The notes: generated by a model not told the origin, from the sequence alone. Shown: positions 11,068-23,038, numbered from the stretch's first letter. The stretch: 29,356 nt of DNA from Alectoria sarmentosa (GCA_009733775.1 WOGZ01000378.1:1-29356), one strand, 5' to 3'. Translations and numbers: made by a program.

Positions 11068-13126
11068 ATGAAAAGGATAGTGGTCTGCTGCGATGGTAAG
11101 GACACATTTGGACTTCCTGACTCTAACCAGAAATCCCTTGCTTTGCCTATCACTACATCCGTACTGATAATGGCCCTTAGGCACATGGCTGGACGCTAGC
11201 ATGGGTTTGTCTAAAGGAAAGCTCCCGATACCCAGCAATGTCACCCGTATCTCGGAAGCAATCAAACCTGTAAGCTCGAGAGGCATCCAGCAGGTCATCT
11301 TTTACCAGGCTGGGATAGGCTCGACGGGGAATTTTCTCAACCGTGTCATCGGAGGGTAATCGCTTCAGACACATTTCACGCTCGAAGTTTAGCTGATCTC
11401 GGTGCGACGCCAGGGCCACGGCAGAAGGTTTGTCTACCAACATAAGGGACGGTTATAGCTTTATCTGCAACAACTATTCTACAGGCGACGAGATCTTTCT
11501 ATTCGGCTTCTCACGCGGAGCCTTCACTGCTCGGAGCATAGCGGGTCTCATAGCCGGAGTGGGGCTTTTGACGAAGGCTGGCTTGCCATATCTCGCAGAG
11601 ATTTTCAAAGATTTTGAAAACCGGGAAAATCCCAACTACCGACCAGCAAACCCGGACAGCCCCTTTCCGAACAAGCCAAGTACTTCAGATCCAAGGTATG
11701 AGAAAGAACTTGAGAAGCGGGATTTTTCCAGGCTTGATATCGATATCAAGGTGGTCGGAGTCTGGGACACAGTTGGTAAGTGCTCTTTTCAGGGAGTGTC
11801 CTTCCTAACCGACACCGTGACTTGAGTCGCGGGACACAATTGGGAGCAAAAGACTCGTGTTACTCACCAGACATGTCTTACAATCTGAACTTTCACCCTC
11901 AAAGAAGTCATGCTGATTCCGAAATATGCAGGCTCTTTGGGCATACCCCGCATCGAGTGGCTCGAAAGACTACATTTGCAGACTAGGTCTACGAAAGAGT
12001 ATCTCTTCTACGACACGAACTTGAACAATCACATTGAGAACGCATTCCAAGCGCTGGCGCTGGACGAACATCGTGCCTCCTTCTCTGTAAGATTCTCTGT
12101 ATCATTCGGTAAGCTTGTGGATAACGTAACAATTTAACAGCCAAGTGTGTGGGAGAAGCCTCGTAACAACACAACCAATTTGCGTCAAGTAAGTCCTACC
12201 GCCGCCAAGATCTAAACTGCCCAGACTGACACCTGTGGCTAACAGGTATGGTGCCCTGGTGTCCATCAGAATATTGGTGGCGGATACAATGACCAAGGCC
12301 AAGCAAATATAACGTTAGCTTGGATGATGGCACAGGTCGAGCCTTTTCTTGAATTCGAAGACGACTACATCCTTGATCAGTACGATCAAACGGAGGCATA
12401 CTATAAAGAGTCTGGGCAGAAGAAAAGGCCATGGAGCTTCGGTGAGTACTGTATTTCTACTTCATGAGTCTAGACACTAATCCGTACATACTAGGCAAGA
12501 TATATAGGAGCATGACTGGGATTGTGAGAATCTTCTCTCTTTGCAAGTCCCTTCTTCAGTACCGCAGGTTGAGCTACGAGGGTTGATCTGTGACTCGAGA
12601 GCTCTCGCTTGTGTTGATATTTTAGATCTGGTTCACAACCTAAACCTTTCTATGATACAGCATGCTGATTTGAAAGCTCTAGTACGTTCTCGGTGGGCGA
12701 ACAACCAGAACGCCGGTAGGGTTTCTGTTAAAGCGCCTAGGACTCAAGACCTGACTGACAGAAAAGGGTCTCTACTGCCAAGTTGATCAAGATTCCGGCA
12801 AGCCAACGGGTAAATTGTTACGGGACACGCATGAGTATGTGCATCCCTCGGCTCGCTCGCGAATTGTGCTTCGAGGACCAGGAGTAGAAGACGAAGGAAA
12901 ATATGGCTGTGAAGCTTTGGACCCTTATAAGCTGAAATATATGGATGAAACAGCTGACAAACGACCCACCGCTTTTTGGGAGTTGCGATCTCGCCGCAAA
13001 AGCTCTGGTCCAAGGAAGGAGTTACCAGAGAGTCCGCTATGGACATTTGAAAAAGAACTTTTGAGGGAGAGTCCTCGAATGTATGACTTCATATACGGAA
13101 AGCCCCAAGACTCGCAACAACGGTAG
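11068..13126 (+). CDS. DUF2235 (Tle1-like) alpha/beta-hydrolase, 461 aa
   Basis: Nine exons were reconstructed: 11068-11095, 11181-11355, 11414-11775, 11932-12086, 12141-12188, 12246-12441, 12495-12523, 12683-12715 and 12767-13126. Introns run from 51 to 159 bp. The joined protein opens with the family's CCDGTW motif (residues 7-12). It carries the nucleophile elbow GFSRG with Ser101, then GVWDTVG with Asp186, and PGVHQNIGGGY with His263, a plausible Ser-Asp-His triad. SMTGIYVLGG and RTPGLY are restored across two introns, which supports the 33-nt exon 8. PF09994 proteins include bacterial type VI phospholipase effectors (Tle1); fungal members are common, intracellular and largely uncharacterised. 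No signal peptide or membrane segment is evident. The C-terminus is charged. Substrate unknown; a lipid esterase role is inferred. The intact frame shows no RIP damage although a transposon starts 545 bp downstream. Confidence 0.9.
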
Positions 13127-13663
13127 TATTAATCGATTGGGTACGTGCTTCGTGAGGCATTTTGGGCCCTTTCAGAGCATGTCTCTTGGCTCGCACCATG
13201 ATTGTATACAGACTATTGCAAGGAAGATAGCTCCAAAAAACGATGCAATATTGTGTAGAGAAATTGTGATTTCTAGTCTGACTCGAGCCTTGCAATTCGT
13301 GCGTTTGCCCTTGAACCCATAAACTCCTCGACTAACCTCGTATACCGGCCTGAGACGATGCTTTCTCTATAATTTCGTGGACGAAGGGTTCGGATTATGG
13401 AGTTGCATTTCACCTACAAACGACGGGAGGACTTTGGAAGAAGCACTTGAGGCGTGTGTGGGTTTAAATTAAAAGCCATTACGGTATTCGTCCTCGTAGT
13501 CTCGGACTCATTCGACGGGTGCTTTTCCATGGTGGAGAGGCTTTTCGAAGTTGCAAAGCTATGGAGAATAGAACAGTAGTGAATGATAATCTACGTTTCC
13601 AAGGTCCTGGAGAATCAAGAAGGGTTTGAGAAAGTGGTGCTTGGTGGTCCCTCTGGTGCCTCG
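13127..13663. other. Intergenic segment between the DUF2235 stop and the transposon
   Basis: This is ordinary-GC DNA with no recognised gene. It holds the 3' untranslated region of the hydrolase gene and ends at the 8-bp target site of the hAT-like insertion. Short frames on either strand (for example 13089-13295 minus) lack recognisable features. Confidence 0.5.
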
Positions 13664-13671
13664 GTCGGAAT
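13664..13671. repeat. Left 8-bp target-site duplication (GTCGGAAT)
   Basis: GTCGGAAT occurs here and again, perfectly and in the same orientation, at 22722-22729, immediately outside the TAGGG...CCCTA ends. An 8-bp duplication is the hallmark length for hAT transposition. Confidence 0.9.
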
Positions 13672-13760
13672 TAGGGTACGGATTGCAAGTTGCATGCATT
13701 GCACGTTAACCGCATTTGGATTGCAATTTGCATGCAACGGTGGGAAACGCAATTTGCATT
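13672..13760 (+). repeat. Left subterminal region of the hAT-like element
   Basis: This is the un-RIPed end of the element, with clustered TTGCA/TGCAA words around a GTTAAC site. hAT transposases bind short subterminal repeats in addition to the TIR (known for the superfamily), so these are candidate binding sites. The sequence resembles the right end (about 22648-22716) in direct orientation as well as partly inverted, because the core motif is palindromic. Confidence 0.65.
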
Positions 13761-14883
13761 AAAACTTATACTATATTTAAAACTATCATGGAATCAAAAA
13801 CAATAAAAAATATAATTAAATAATTTCTTCAATAACTTATTTTTTAAAATCTTTCATAATTTGATTATAATCTTTATTACTTTTCGTTTTCGCATTAATA
13901 AATTTATTATTATACTCGTTTTATAATAATAAATCTTTTAATATAATTAATTTCTCGTTTAAAATTAAGATACTATAAATGTAAAATAATTTCTTTTTTT
14001 CAAATTTATTTAATTTATTCAATATACGCTTATTAATATAAATAAATAATAAACGATTTAAATTAATATATTTAAAATTATTTCGAGTTTTTATAAAAAT
14101 TAAATTTTGAATAAACTACGTACGTTCGCTTGAAATTGAATTATTTAAAATTTATATTAAACGATTAATTAATTATTTAAATGCAAAATAAAATATAATT
14201 ATAATATTTTAAAATATAATTAAATTATTTATATATATTTATAAAAAAAATTATATAAAGAGAATATTTTATGTTAATTTCGAAATATTCAAAAAAAAAA
14301 TTTAATTTAAAAAAGCGTATTATTAAAAGAATATAATTATAATAAAATCGAATATAATTTCGAAAGTTTATTTCATTAATATAATATCGTAATTTTTGAA
14401 AATTAAATTTTTTATAATTATATATAACAAAGTTATTTATTTGAGAAATTAATCGTTTTACATAATTTTGATAATATATAATAAATAATAATGTTTCGTA
14501 TTATATTTCGTAATAAATTTTATAAAAAAATTGTTTAATTAACATTTAATTATTAATAATTCGATATAATAAATAATTGTTAATTTTTAAAAAATATCGA
14601 ATTTTATAAATAAGTGTGAGAATTCGAATTGTAATAATCACTTTTTATTAAAAATAAGAGTTTTATAATATGAAAAAACATTTATAAATTGTTTCTTATT
14701 TTTTTTATTCTTTTTTGTATTCATTTGAAAGTTTGTTTATTAGAAATATATCTTTAATAATTATTATTTTTTACGTAAAAAATATAACATTTTTATTTAA
14801 ATATTTTATTAAGTAATATAATAAATAATTAAAATAATTCGCTTATTATCATTTTTTTTCAAAATTTATATTTTTTGAAATAT

Positions 14884-14888
14884 AATAT
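14884..14888. repeat. 5-bp target duplication (AATAT), left
   Basis: AATAT directly precedes the TG of the left LTR and recurs directly after the right LTR at 21667-21671. Five bp is the usual duplication for LTR-retrotransposon integrases. The low complexity of the surrounding DNA weakens this as stand-alone evidence. Confidence 0.65.
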
Positions 14889-15118
14889 TGTTAAAAACTT
14901 AATATGTGTATAATAACTTATATTAAAAATAATATATAAAAAATAATATTTATAAAAAGTAATTATAAAAAGCGATATTATAAAAAAAATACGCACTCGT
15001 TAAAACGTTAAATTAAATATAAATTAGCGTAAATATAAAAATATATTAAACGTATTAAATATATTAAATATTAATGTAAATATAATATAAACATATAAGA
15101 AAAAAAGAAATTATAACA
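14889..15118 (-). repeat. LTR, left copy (3' LTR if the element is on minus)
   Basis: It begins TGTTAAAAACTT and ends AATTATAACA, the TG...CA termini of an LTR. It aligns end to end with 21440-21666. Differences are almost all transitions, including TG to TA at the start and CA to TA at the end of the other copy, consistent with RIP. Confidence 0.9.
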
Positions 15119-15135
15119 TTATTTTTCTTTTTAAA
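15119..15135 (-). other. Candidate polypurine tract
   Basis: On the minus strand this reads as an almost pure A/G run (aaaaagaaaaataa) ending at the LTR boundary, where plus-strand priming would occur. In an AT-rich block such a run can arise by chance. Confidence 0.4.
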
Positions 15136-18100
15136 ATCGAAGCTTTTGCGACGATTTTTTGTCAAGTTTTTTTTTATTCGTGACGCGCGTTTAAGTGTAA
15201 GCGAAGTAACATTTTTAATTATTATAATTCAATATTTCGATTCGAATTCGAAATCGTTATAAGCGAAGAAATTATATATTAATAATGTTAATAAAAAACT
15301 TTATTTAAATAATTTTTTAAACGAAAAGTGAGATTTAAATTTATTTGAATATTTATAATAATAATTAACGATTAAATCGAAGCTTTTTATCGCGTTAACG
15401 AATAATTATTATAACGAATTATTATAAGTTTTTAATTCGATGTATTTAATTTTATATATAAAATATCTCTTTTTATTTATAATAAAATCTTTCATTTTCT
15501 TATCGATTTTGAATTTAACGATTTTTTTAATTTTTTTAATTTCATTTTTTTCGTCGATATCGATAAATAATAATAAAATTATGCGTTGTTTTAAAAAAAG
15601 ATTATTATTATTTAAATGAAATAATCATAAATGAAAGATAAAATATAATCTTTTCATCGATGTTAAAAATTTTAATTTATATATTAATTCGTGAAATTTA
15701 ATAATTTTAAATATTTTAAGATTTTTATAATTAAGCGACTTATTTAATTTAAAAGTTTTAATGTTTCGATTATTTAACATTATTATGTTATTTATCATAA
15801 ATTTCGATATTAAAAAAACGATGTTTATTAATTTACTTTTTTTGTAAAGTTTAAAATTACTCGAATTGTTTTCTCACGTGTTTTTTTATTCGATTTATTT
15901 TGTTTATAAAATTATCGACGAATTGAATTTGTTTCAAAATTCGTTAATTAACAAATTAATTTCAAGAATTAAGAGATTTTAATCTCGATCGCGAAATGTA
16001 TTTTTTAATTAAAAGAAAAAGAAATAAGTTCGTGAAAGTGTTTTTGTTAAAATTTATTTTAAATTTCGCAAGTGAAAATCAATTTATTTAATTATTTTGA
16101 TTATAATTAATATATGTTCGCAGAAATAATATTATTTAAACGACGCATTAATATTCTCGATTTAATCGTTTATTTCAAAATAAAAAATAAAAAAAATAAA
16201 AAAATTTGTTTTTTTTTTATAATATAATCTTTTTTAAAAATAAACGATAAATTAAATATCATGATTAAAGAGAATAAAAAACGAATATTCTTTTTTTTAT
16301 CAAATTTATTCGATAAAAATTTATATAATTATCTTTATTTTAAGAAAATTCAAAAATATAAACTTTTTTTTCTTAAATAATTTATTTATTATTATTATAA
16401 CGTGTTAATAAAAACGATTATATTTTAAATAAATCGATAAAGAGATAATGAAGTCGATAAAAATGTTTTGTTAATAACGATTTAAAATGAATAAAAACTT
16501 AATTAGCTCTTGTTTATTTTTATAATAAATTTTTGATCTTTTATAAATGTGATAACTTTTAATATAACGTGTTATTAACTTTATTATTCGAGATTAATAA
16601 TAATAACGTGATAATTTATTATAAATAAATAATTTATCTGCGTGTTTATTGAAAGAAATGTTATATATATTTTTGATAATTGTGATACGTAGATTCGAAT
16701 CGTTCGATATATAAAATTTGTCGTTTATATATAATAAATTTTTATAAATTTTGCAATTTCTCAATTCGAATTTAACGTTATTTTTAATAATGTTTAAAAA
16801 AAAAATCTTTAATTTAAAATCTTTATTTAAATAATATTTTAAATAACATTATTATATTTATAAGCGCTTTTTATTTGACGCAATAAGTTTAAAACTTTAA
16901 TAATAAAGATTTTCATTAATTTAATATTTGATTTCTCTTTAAAAATCTTTATCAAAAATCTCGATAATGATTTTATATTTAATTTTTCATTATCGAAATT
17001 ATTTTGTTCGTTTAATTCGTATATTATCGTAATTTAATAAATTATATTTTTTTATATTTCGTTTAATAATATAAAGATAAATTACGCGATATTTTTTACT
17101 TTTTTTTCAAATTATTATCTTTTAAAATAATTTGATAACGATATTAAATACGATTATTATTATTATTTTTCGAAAAAAAATTTATTTTTTATATTAAATT
17201 ATCGAATTTAATATTTTGTTTTTTAAAATAATATGTGATACGAAAATTAAATTTCGATAAAAATTTTATTTATTTAATTTAACGCGAATTTAATTACTTC
17301 GATGATATAAAGTATTATAAAATTTTATAATTTAAAATAATTTAAATGAGATTTTTTATAAAAATTCTCGTAAATTTTAAATGTTACTTTTCGAATATAC
17401 GAATTATAATTATAAGTTTTTTGTTATAAATATCGTAATTATATTTTATCGAAGACATCTTTTTAAAGAGAAATGCGATAGATTTTAAAATTTCATCGTT
17501 TTCTTTTTATAAAAATACGACGATTATTATATAATTAAATGTATTAATTTTTAATCATATCTTCTTATTTGAGTCGAAATAAACAAATATAAATGCGATA
17601 ATAAATGCTTTTTTAAGTGCATCGAATGCGAATTGCTCGAATTTATTCTTTACTCAAAAATATATAAAGTTTTTCTTTTATTCGATACATGTGAAATTGA
17701 TAAAAAATGTAATAATTTTAAAGTATCTCGAAATGAATTTGCGATAAAAATTAATAAAACTTAAAAATGTTTATATATTTTTAATATAGCGAGACTTTTT
17801 TCATTGCGTAATCGTGTTAATTTTTTCAAAATTTATTTCGACTTTATCGATAATAATAATAAAATCGAAATATTTAATTTAAATAATATAAAAATCGCAT
17901 TTATTAATGTCGAGATAAAATTTAATTTATTAAAGTTTTTTTAAAACCTTTTTCACGTAAAAAACGTGTTTTTTTTAATGTTATTATAAATAAAAATATT
18001 ATTAAAACATATCGTGTAAAAGACGTTTAAATATTTTTTTAACACATTATTAATAAATATTTAAAATGTTATAAAAACGTTATATAAATTAAATAATATT

Positions 18101-19735
18101 ATTATATATTTATAAAAATTATATCTCGTAAAAAAAGTAATTTTTTTTATAATCTTTTTTTATTCGAATTTTATTAAAGATAATCATAATATCGAATTTA
18201 TTATAAATTCGAATTATATAAAATTTGATTAAAATCTCTTTAATTAAAAGCGATACGTTTTAATTAAAAATGATAAAAATATTAAAAGCTCGATAATTAA
18301 CATAAAATTTAATTTTTTTATTAAACTTTTTAATAATAAAAATAAAAACGATATAAAATAATATATTTAATTAAATATATCTTTTTTTTAATATTTCATT
18401 AATATATTCTTTGATTATTAATGTTTATTTTTTAAATATGTTATAAAATTTCTTCGTAAATAATAAAACTTTTTTTTTTGAAATGTATTTTATAATTTAT
18501 AAAACGATTTGATAACAACTTGTTTACTTTTATTAAATTTTATATTTTAATTTATTTATAATATGTTTTAAACACACGCATTTTCAATTTTTTTATATTA
18601 AAAAACATTTTTCTCATTTTGTTAAAAAACTTTTCATAATTATTTATAATTATCGTAAAAACGTTTATTATAAAATCAATTTTTTCGGAAAATGAAAAAA
18701 ATTGAAATAATTATTCGAAACCTTAAAATCATATTGCGATAATTTCATTTTTTGATTTTCTTATTATTTTAATAAAGATTAAAGCGAAAATCTTTATTAT
18801 GTTAGCGTATTTAAAAAGATTTTTTAATGAAATCTTTTAATTTTTTTTGTTGTTATAAATCGTTATAAATTTATTATATAAAAGACAATAAGATATATAA
18901 TAATCGAAATTGAAAATCATAATTCTGTTTTTAAATAAAATATGAAGATTATGTTATTTCAATTAAAACATTTTCAAAATAATTTTAAATTGTTTAAATG
19001 CGATAACGAAATATTATAAATTTTTTACGTGATTTTCGATGATTAATTTAATTAAGATTATGTATATAATATTAAATATAAGCTTATCGTTTATTAAGCG
19101 CAATTTATAAAATTTAAATAAAATCATTTTTAATAACTTGTTTTTTGTAATAAAAATAACGTTTATAAAATTATGTATAAATGCTTTAATATTAATAAAA
19201 TAATCGACTTTAATAACATTTTTATTAATATAAACTTATTTATAAAAGTTTAATTATCGTTTATATTATAATAATGTTTCAATAACGACGATATAAGCGA
19301 AAAGCGTAATTGAAATAAAAATAAAACTTTCGTTTTTTAATTCTTTGATTTTTATACGCAAACGCTTTTTTAAATCTCTAATAACGATTTAATTAAAAAT
19401 ATTTAATTTTTCGATCTTTTAAAAAGTTCGATAGATTTTTTCTTTTCAATTTTAACTTTTATCGTTTTTATTATAACTTTTATTTGATCTTTATTAAAAA
19501 ACTTTGCGTTTTAATATAATGCATTTTCATTATCGAAACGATAATCAATTTTAAATCATTTTCAATAACGATTCTCTTTCACGATTCGATTAATTAAAAT
19601 TTTTGAATAATAATATTCAATACTTTAATATAAAAAATCTTATTTAAAATTGTTTAATCGATCATTGTTTTTCTCTTTATCGAAGAAAAAATTGTTATTA
19701 CGTGTTAATAATTTAATAAATTTTTCAATTGTTTT

Positions 19736-20092
19736 TTAATCGTTTTCAAATTTGTTATCTTTATTTGAAAATGCATTATTGATAATTTTTAAATTTACGA
19801 CGATATAATGTAAATAAGCGATTATATCTCGAAATGAAATAAAGCTTTCGTTAAAAATTCGATATCTTAATTGTGTATTAATTAATCGCATTAAATTGAA
19901 TATTTTCAAAATGTTTATATAATTTAAAAGAGTGATAATTATATTAAAACGAATATAAAAGATTTTAAAAAACATTTTTTTATTTTTGATATTTATATCG
20001 AAGTTTGAATTATGAAATTTAGCATTTAATTTAACAAATTTATCGTATATTTTAAACATATTTTTCAATTTCTTGATTATTTCGTTTATCAT
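19736..20092 (-). pseudogene. Possible Gag relict of the LTR element
   Basis: This is a 118-codon frame inside the retrotransposon. Its composition (Ile/Asn/Phe/Lys) is RIP-like, but its C-terminal half (LRYRIFNESFISFRDIIAYL, then a LKIINNAF segment) resembles the Gag pattern of fungal LTR elements, in which 'L..RI....SF..F...L..I..DL..I..AF' recurs. The position, about 1.3 kb from the right LTR, suits Gag of a minus-strand element. The resemblance is by eye only and the frame is not functional. Confidence 0.3.
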
Positions 20093-21439
20093 AAAATAAG
20101 AATTGTGATAAATTATATTCGAACGAATTTTAATGACATCGAAAATTATGTTTTTATAATAGTTTTTAACATAATTAATTTTATCGAATTTAATAAAAAA
20201 TTGTTTAACATTTTATTTAAACTTTGCATAAAAATGTATACGTTAATCGTTTTATTTATAATAATCGTCTTTAAAATCGTAAAAGTTTTTTATATTAAGA
20301 TAATGTTTATTAATGTTGATGAAATTTTTTATAACATTTATTTTTATAATAAATGTGTAATGTCGATTACTTTCTTTTAAGAAATTAATAAAAAAACGTT
20401 ATTATAATGTGAATAAACTTTTATATAATGTTTTTTCGCATCGAAATTTATTAATTTCTTTTCGTATAATTGTTGTATAATTATAACGATAATTTTGAAT
20501 TATTTATTTTCACGATATAAATTTTTTAATATCGTATAATATTTATCTCGCAATTATCGAATTTTTATCACATTTTTTTTTGATAACACGAGTGTTAACG
20601 TTTTTCAATTAATGAATTAAGATATAAGATTTTTTTTTGACTTCATCTACCCTTTTATCGACTTGTATATTTTTTTATTAAAATATGATTAAGTTTTCTC
20701 GATAAATTTAAACATTTTCAATCATATTTTTAAGTGTATTACGTTATTTTTCAAGAGATTTAATTGCATTATTAACGAAGTTTTCGAATAAATTAATAAT
20801 CGCATAAATAAAATTCGCGTCGTTTTTAATAATATTCGTTAATAACATTTCGTTTTGAAAGTCGTTTAATTCGATAATGAATCTTTTAACGCGTCGACGT
20901 AATTTTTCTTAACAATTTTTAAACATTTTCGATTGAACGCCTTCGTTTTTTGATGATTTTTTCATTTAAATTATGTTAAATGAAAACGAATTTTCATAAT
21001 TCGAATCTTGATTATTTTTATCGAAATTATTAAGTAATGATAAATATTGCACGTCGTTATTTATCGTTATATTTATTATAATGTTTTGATTTTAATTTTA
21101 TATTTTAATAAACTTTAATATAAGCGCTATTTTCGAATTCACGAAAAAACTCGATAAAATGTTAATTTCACCTTTTGTTTTTAATTTTAATCTTTCGTAA
21201 ATAAAAGACTTTAACGTGATTATAATCAAGATTTAATTATTTATAAAATTAAAACGATCGCTTTCTTTTAATTAATCTCGCGAAATTATTAATTTGATTC
21301 GCGTTTTGAATTTTTGACGTATTATTATCAAAATGTTAATAATAAAATGTTATCGTGATTAATGCGTCTCTTTAATTAAAATATATTTTTAATTTCGTTA
21401 ACAACTCGCTATTATTTGAAAAAAAGATAAATAATATTA

Positions 21440-21666
21440 TATTAAAAACTTAATATATATATAATAACTTATATTAATAATATGTAAAAAATATTATTTA
21501 TAAAAAATAATTATAAAAAGCGATATTATAAAGAAGATGCGCATTTATTAAAGCGTTAAATTAAATATAAATTAGCGCAAATATGAAAATATATCGAATA
21601 AATTAAGCATATTAAATATTAATATAAATATAACATAAATATATAAAAAAGAAAGAAATTATAATA
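21440..21666 (-). repeat. LTR, right copy (5' LTR if the element is on minus)
   Basis: It matches 14889-15118 along its whole length. Both ends show TA where intact LTRs have TG and CA, which fits RIP. It is followed by AATAT, the duplicate of 14884-14888. Confidence 0.9.
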
Positions 21667-21671
21667 AATAT
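21667..21671. repeat. 5-bp target duplication (AATAT), right
   Basis: This is the partner of 14884-14888, lying immediately outside the right LTR. Confidence 0.65.
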
Positions 21672-22644
21672 ATTTTTTGTAAATTGTTTTAAAGAATTTA
21701 AAGATTAATTTTTTTTGTTAATAACGTCTTTTTATTATAATAATTAAAAGATATTTTTTATAAATAATTCAATATCGTATAAATTATAAAACATATTAAA
21801 TATATAATTAAATTGCGAAATTACTCGAATTTTATTTCAAAGAGATTTTATGATAATATACGTATTCGTGATTAAGAGATTTATTTTTTCGAGTTTTTTA
21901 TCGATTATCATTATTATTTTACGAAATATATATATTGATTATATATATATATTTATAATTTTAAAGTCATTAATCTCGAAATTAATATAAAAACATTTTT
22001 TATATATATTACATTTCGATAATATATAAATTAAAAAATTTATAACTTTTTTTTTAATATTATTCGATTTATTTATATAAAAATTCAATTATCGTAAAAC
22101 TTTAAGTTATAAATTAATTTTAATATATATAATATCGTAACATTTATTTAAAATGTGATTACTTAATTGTTTATAATTTAAAAAAATATATTTATCGTCG
22201 AAATGTTTAAAATAAATTTTAATATATAAATTTTCATAATAATTAAAAGATAAATTATTTATATAAACTATTATTTTAATACGTTTTTAATAATCGATTT
22301 TAATTTAAAACATTATTGTTATTAAATTTAATAAAAATTTATTATCACAATATAATTTACATTTGTTAAAATGTTTTTAAAATTTAATAATATTAAAATT
22401 CATTTCTTTATAACAATACTTGTAAATTTTACGAGAAGTTTTAAATTAAGTGTTAATAATATAATAAAAAGTGTTTTCAATAATTGAATTTTTTTATTTA
22501 AAGTTATTTAAGATAAAACGAAACATAATTGTAAAAAGAATGTTAATTAATTATATAATATGTAAATAAATATATATGTATATATGAAGTATAATGTTGA
22601 TGAGAGATATTTGCGAAATATAGCTTTAATCTTAAATTTACATA

Positions 22645-22721
22645 AGCAATTGCATGCAAGTTGCGTTAATACTGCAATTTGCATGCAACGGTGAGCATAT
22701 TGCGCAATTTGCCTACCCCTA
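22645..22721 (+). repeat. Right subterminal region and TIR of the hAT-like element
   Basis: This un-RIPed end contains two TTGCATGCAA palindromes (22650-22659, 22679-22688) and finishes GCCTACCCCTA before the target duplication. It shares a 21-nt identity with the left end. Confidence 0.7.
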
Positions 22722-22729
22722 GTCGGAAT
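22722..22729. repeat. Right 8-bp target-site duplication (GTCGGAAT)
   Basis: This is a perfect copy of 13664-13671, adjacent to the CCCTA end of the transposon. Confidence 0.9.
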
Positions 22730-23038
22730 GAAATCGACCTTATTGGTGATCAGCTCCGCGCAAGACGTGCGTAATTCTCAGAACTAGGCTCAGTAAACAG
22801 TGGAAATTCTTGACCTCTAAGTGGCTTGTCTTTCTCCAACGGCCATACGGCTCTAACTTCAACCTCACAGTTGAAACTGGAAGATATATAGGTCACATAC
22901 CCTACAATCCCTGCTGACCTAGTGCCTCGTTTAACGCCCTTCCAAGGCACCCAGCCCGTGACTTCCTGGCGTGACGCGGTCCTCTTCATCTTCCAGCCAA
23001 ACTCCCCGGGTGCCGTCCTCTCGACGAAGACATGCAAT
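22730..23038 (+). promoter_or_regulatory. Upstream region of DNM1, bounded by the transposon
   Basis: The 309 bp between the transposon's target duplication and the DNM1 start codon must hold the promoter and 5' untranslated region, unless transcription starts inside the transposon. A pyrimidine-rich tract precedes the ATG (about 22978-23030). A 136-codon minus-strand frame (22750-23160) overlaps DNM1 exon 1 and has no recognised domain, so I treat it as a shadow. Confidence 0.45.

Larger units (their letters stand above)
14889..21666 (-). mobile_element. LTR retrotransposon nested in the hAT element, RIP-degraded
   Basis: Two direct repeats of about 230 bp bound a 6.3-kb internal region, 6,778 bp in all, within the usual range for Ty3/gypsy or Ty1/copia elements. 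A minus-strand orientation is suggested by two features: a purine-rich run (on minus) directly abuts the left LTR, as a polypurine tract would, and the only frame resembling a Gag relict lies on minus, nearer the right LTR. No reverse transcriptase or integrase motif survives. Dense transitions between the LTRs show that RIP acted after insertion, so age cannot be read from LTR divergence. Confidence 0.85.
13672..22721. mobile_element. hAT-like DNA transposon, RIP-degraded, carrying a nested LTR element
   Basis: The left end reads TAGGGTACGG. The right end, reverse-complemented, reads TAGGGGTAGGCAAATTGC, close to the CAGGGGTNGGCAA ends known for hAT elements. Removing the nested LTR element and its duplicated 5 bp leaves about 2,267 bp, a reasonable size for a hAT element. 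Palindromic TTGCATGCAA motifs sit near both ends: 13690-13699 (one mismatch) and 13728-13737, and 22650-22659 and 22679-22688. A 21-nt sequence is identical at 13722-13742 and 22673-22693 in direct orientation. From about 13765 to 22640 the sequence is AT-rich with no surviving transposase frame, so the element is dead or non-autonomous. The first and last 75-90 bp retain normal CpA content. Confidence 0.85.

Noticed and set aside
12495..12600. Reading exon 7 of the hydrolase through to the stop near 12585
   Set aside because: It would lose the YVLGG and RTPGLY motifs, which a GTGAGA donor at 12524 and the 33-nt exon 8 restore exactly.
20105..20380. 91-codon plus frame in the retrotransposon
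   Set aside because: Hydrophobic AT-driven composition, opposite strand to the inferred element, no motif.
13765..22640. AT-rich block as mitochondrial or centromeric DNA
   Set aside because: It is bounded by transposon ends and target duplications and contains paired LTRs, so transposon plus RIP explains it. No mitochondrial gene was seen.
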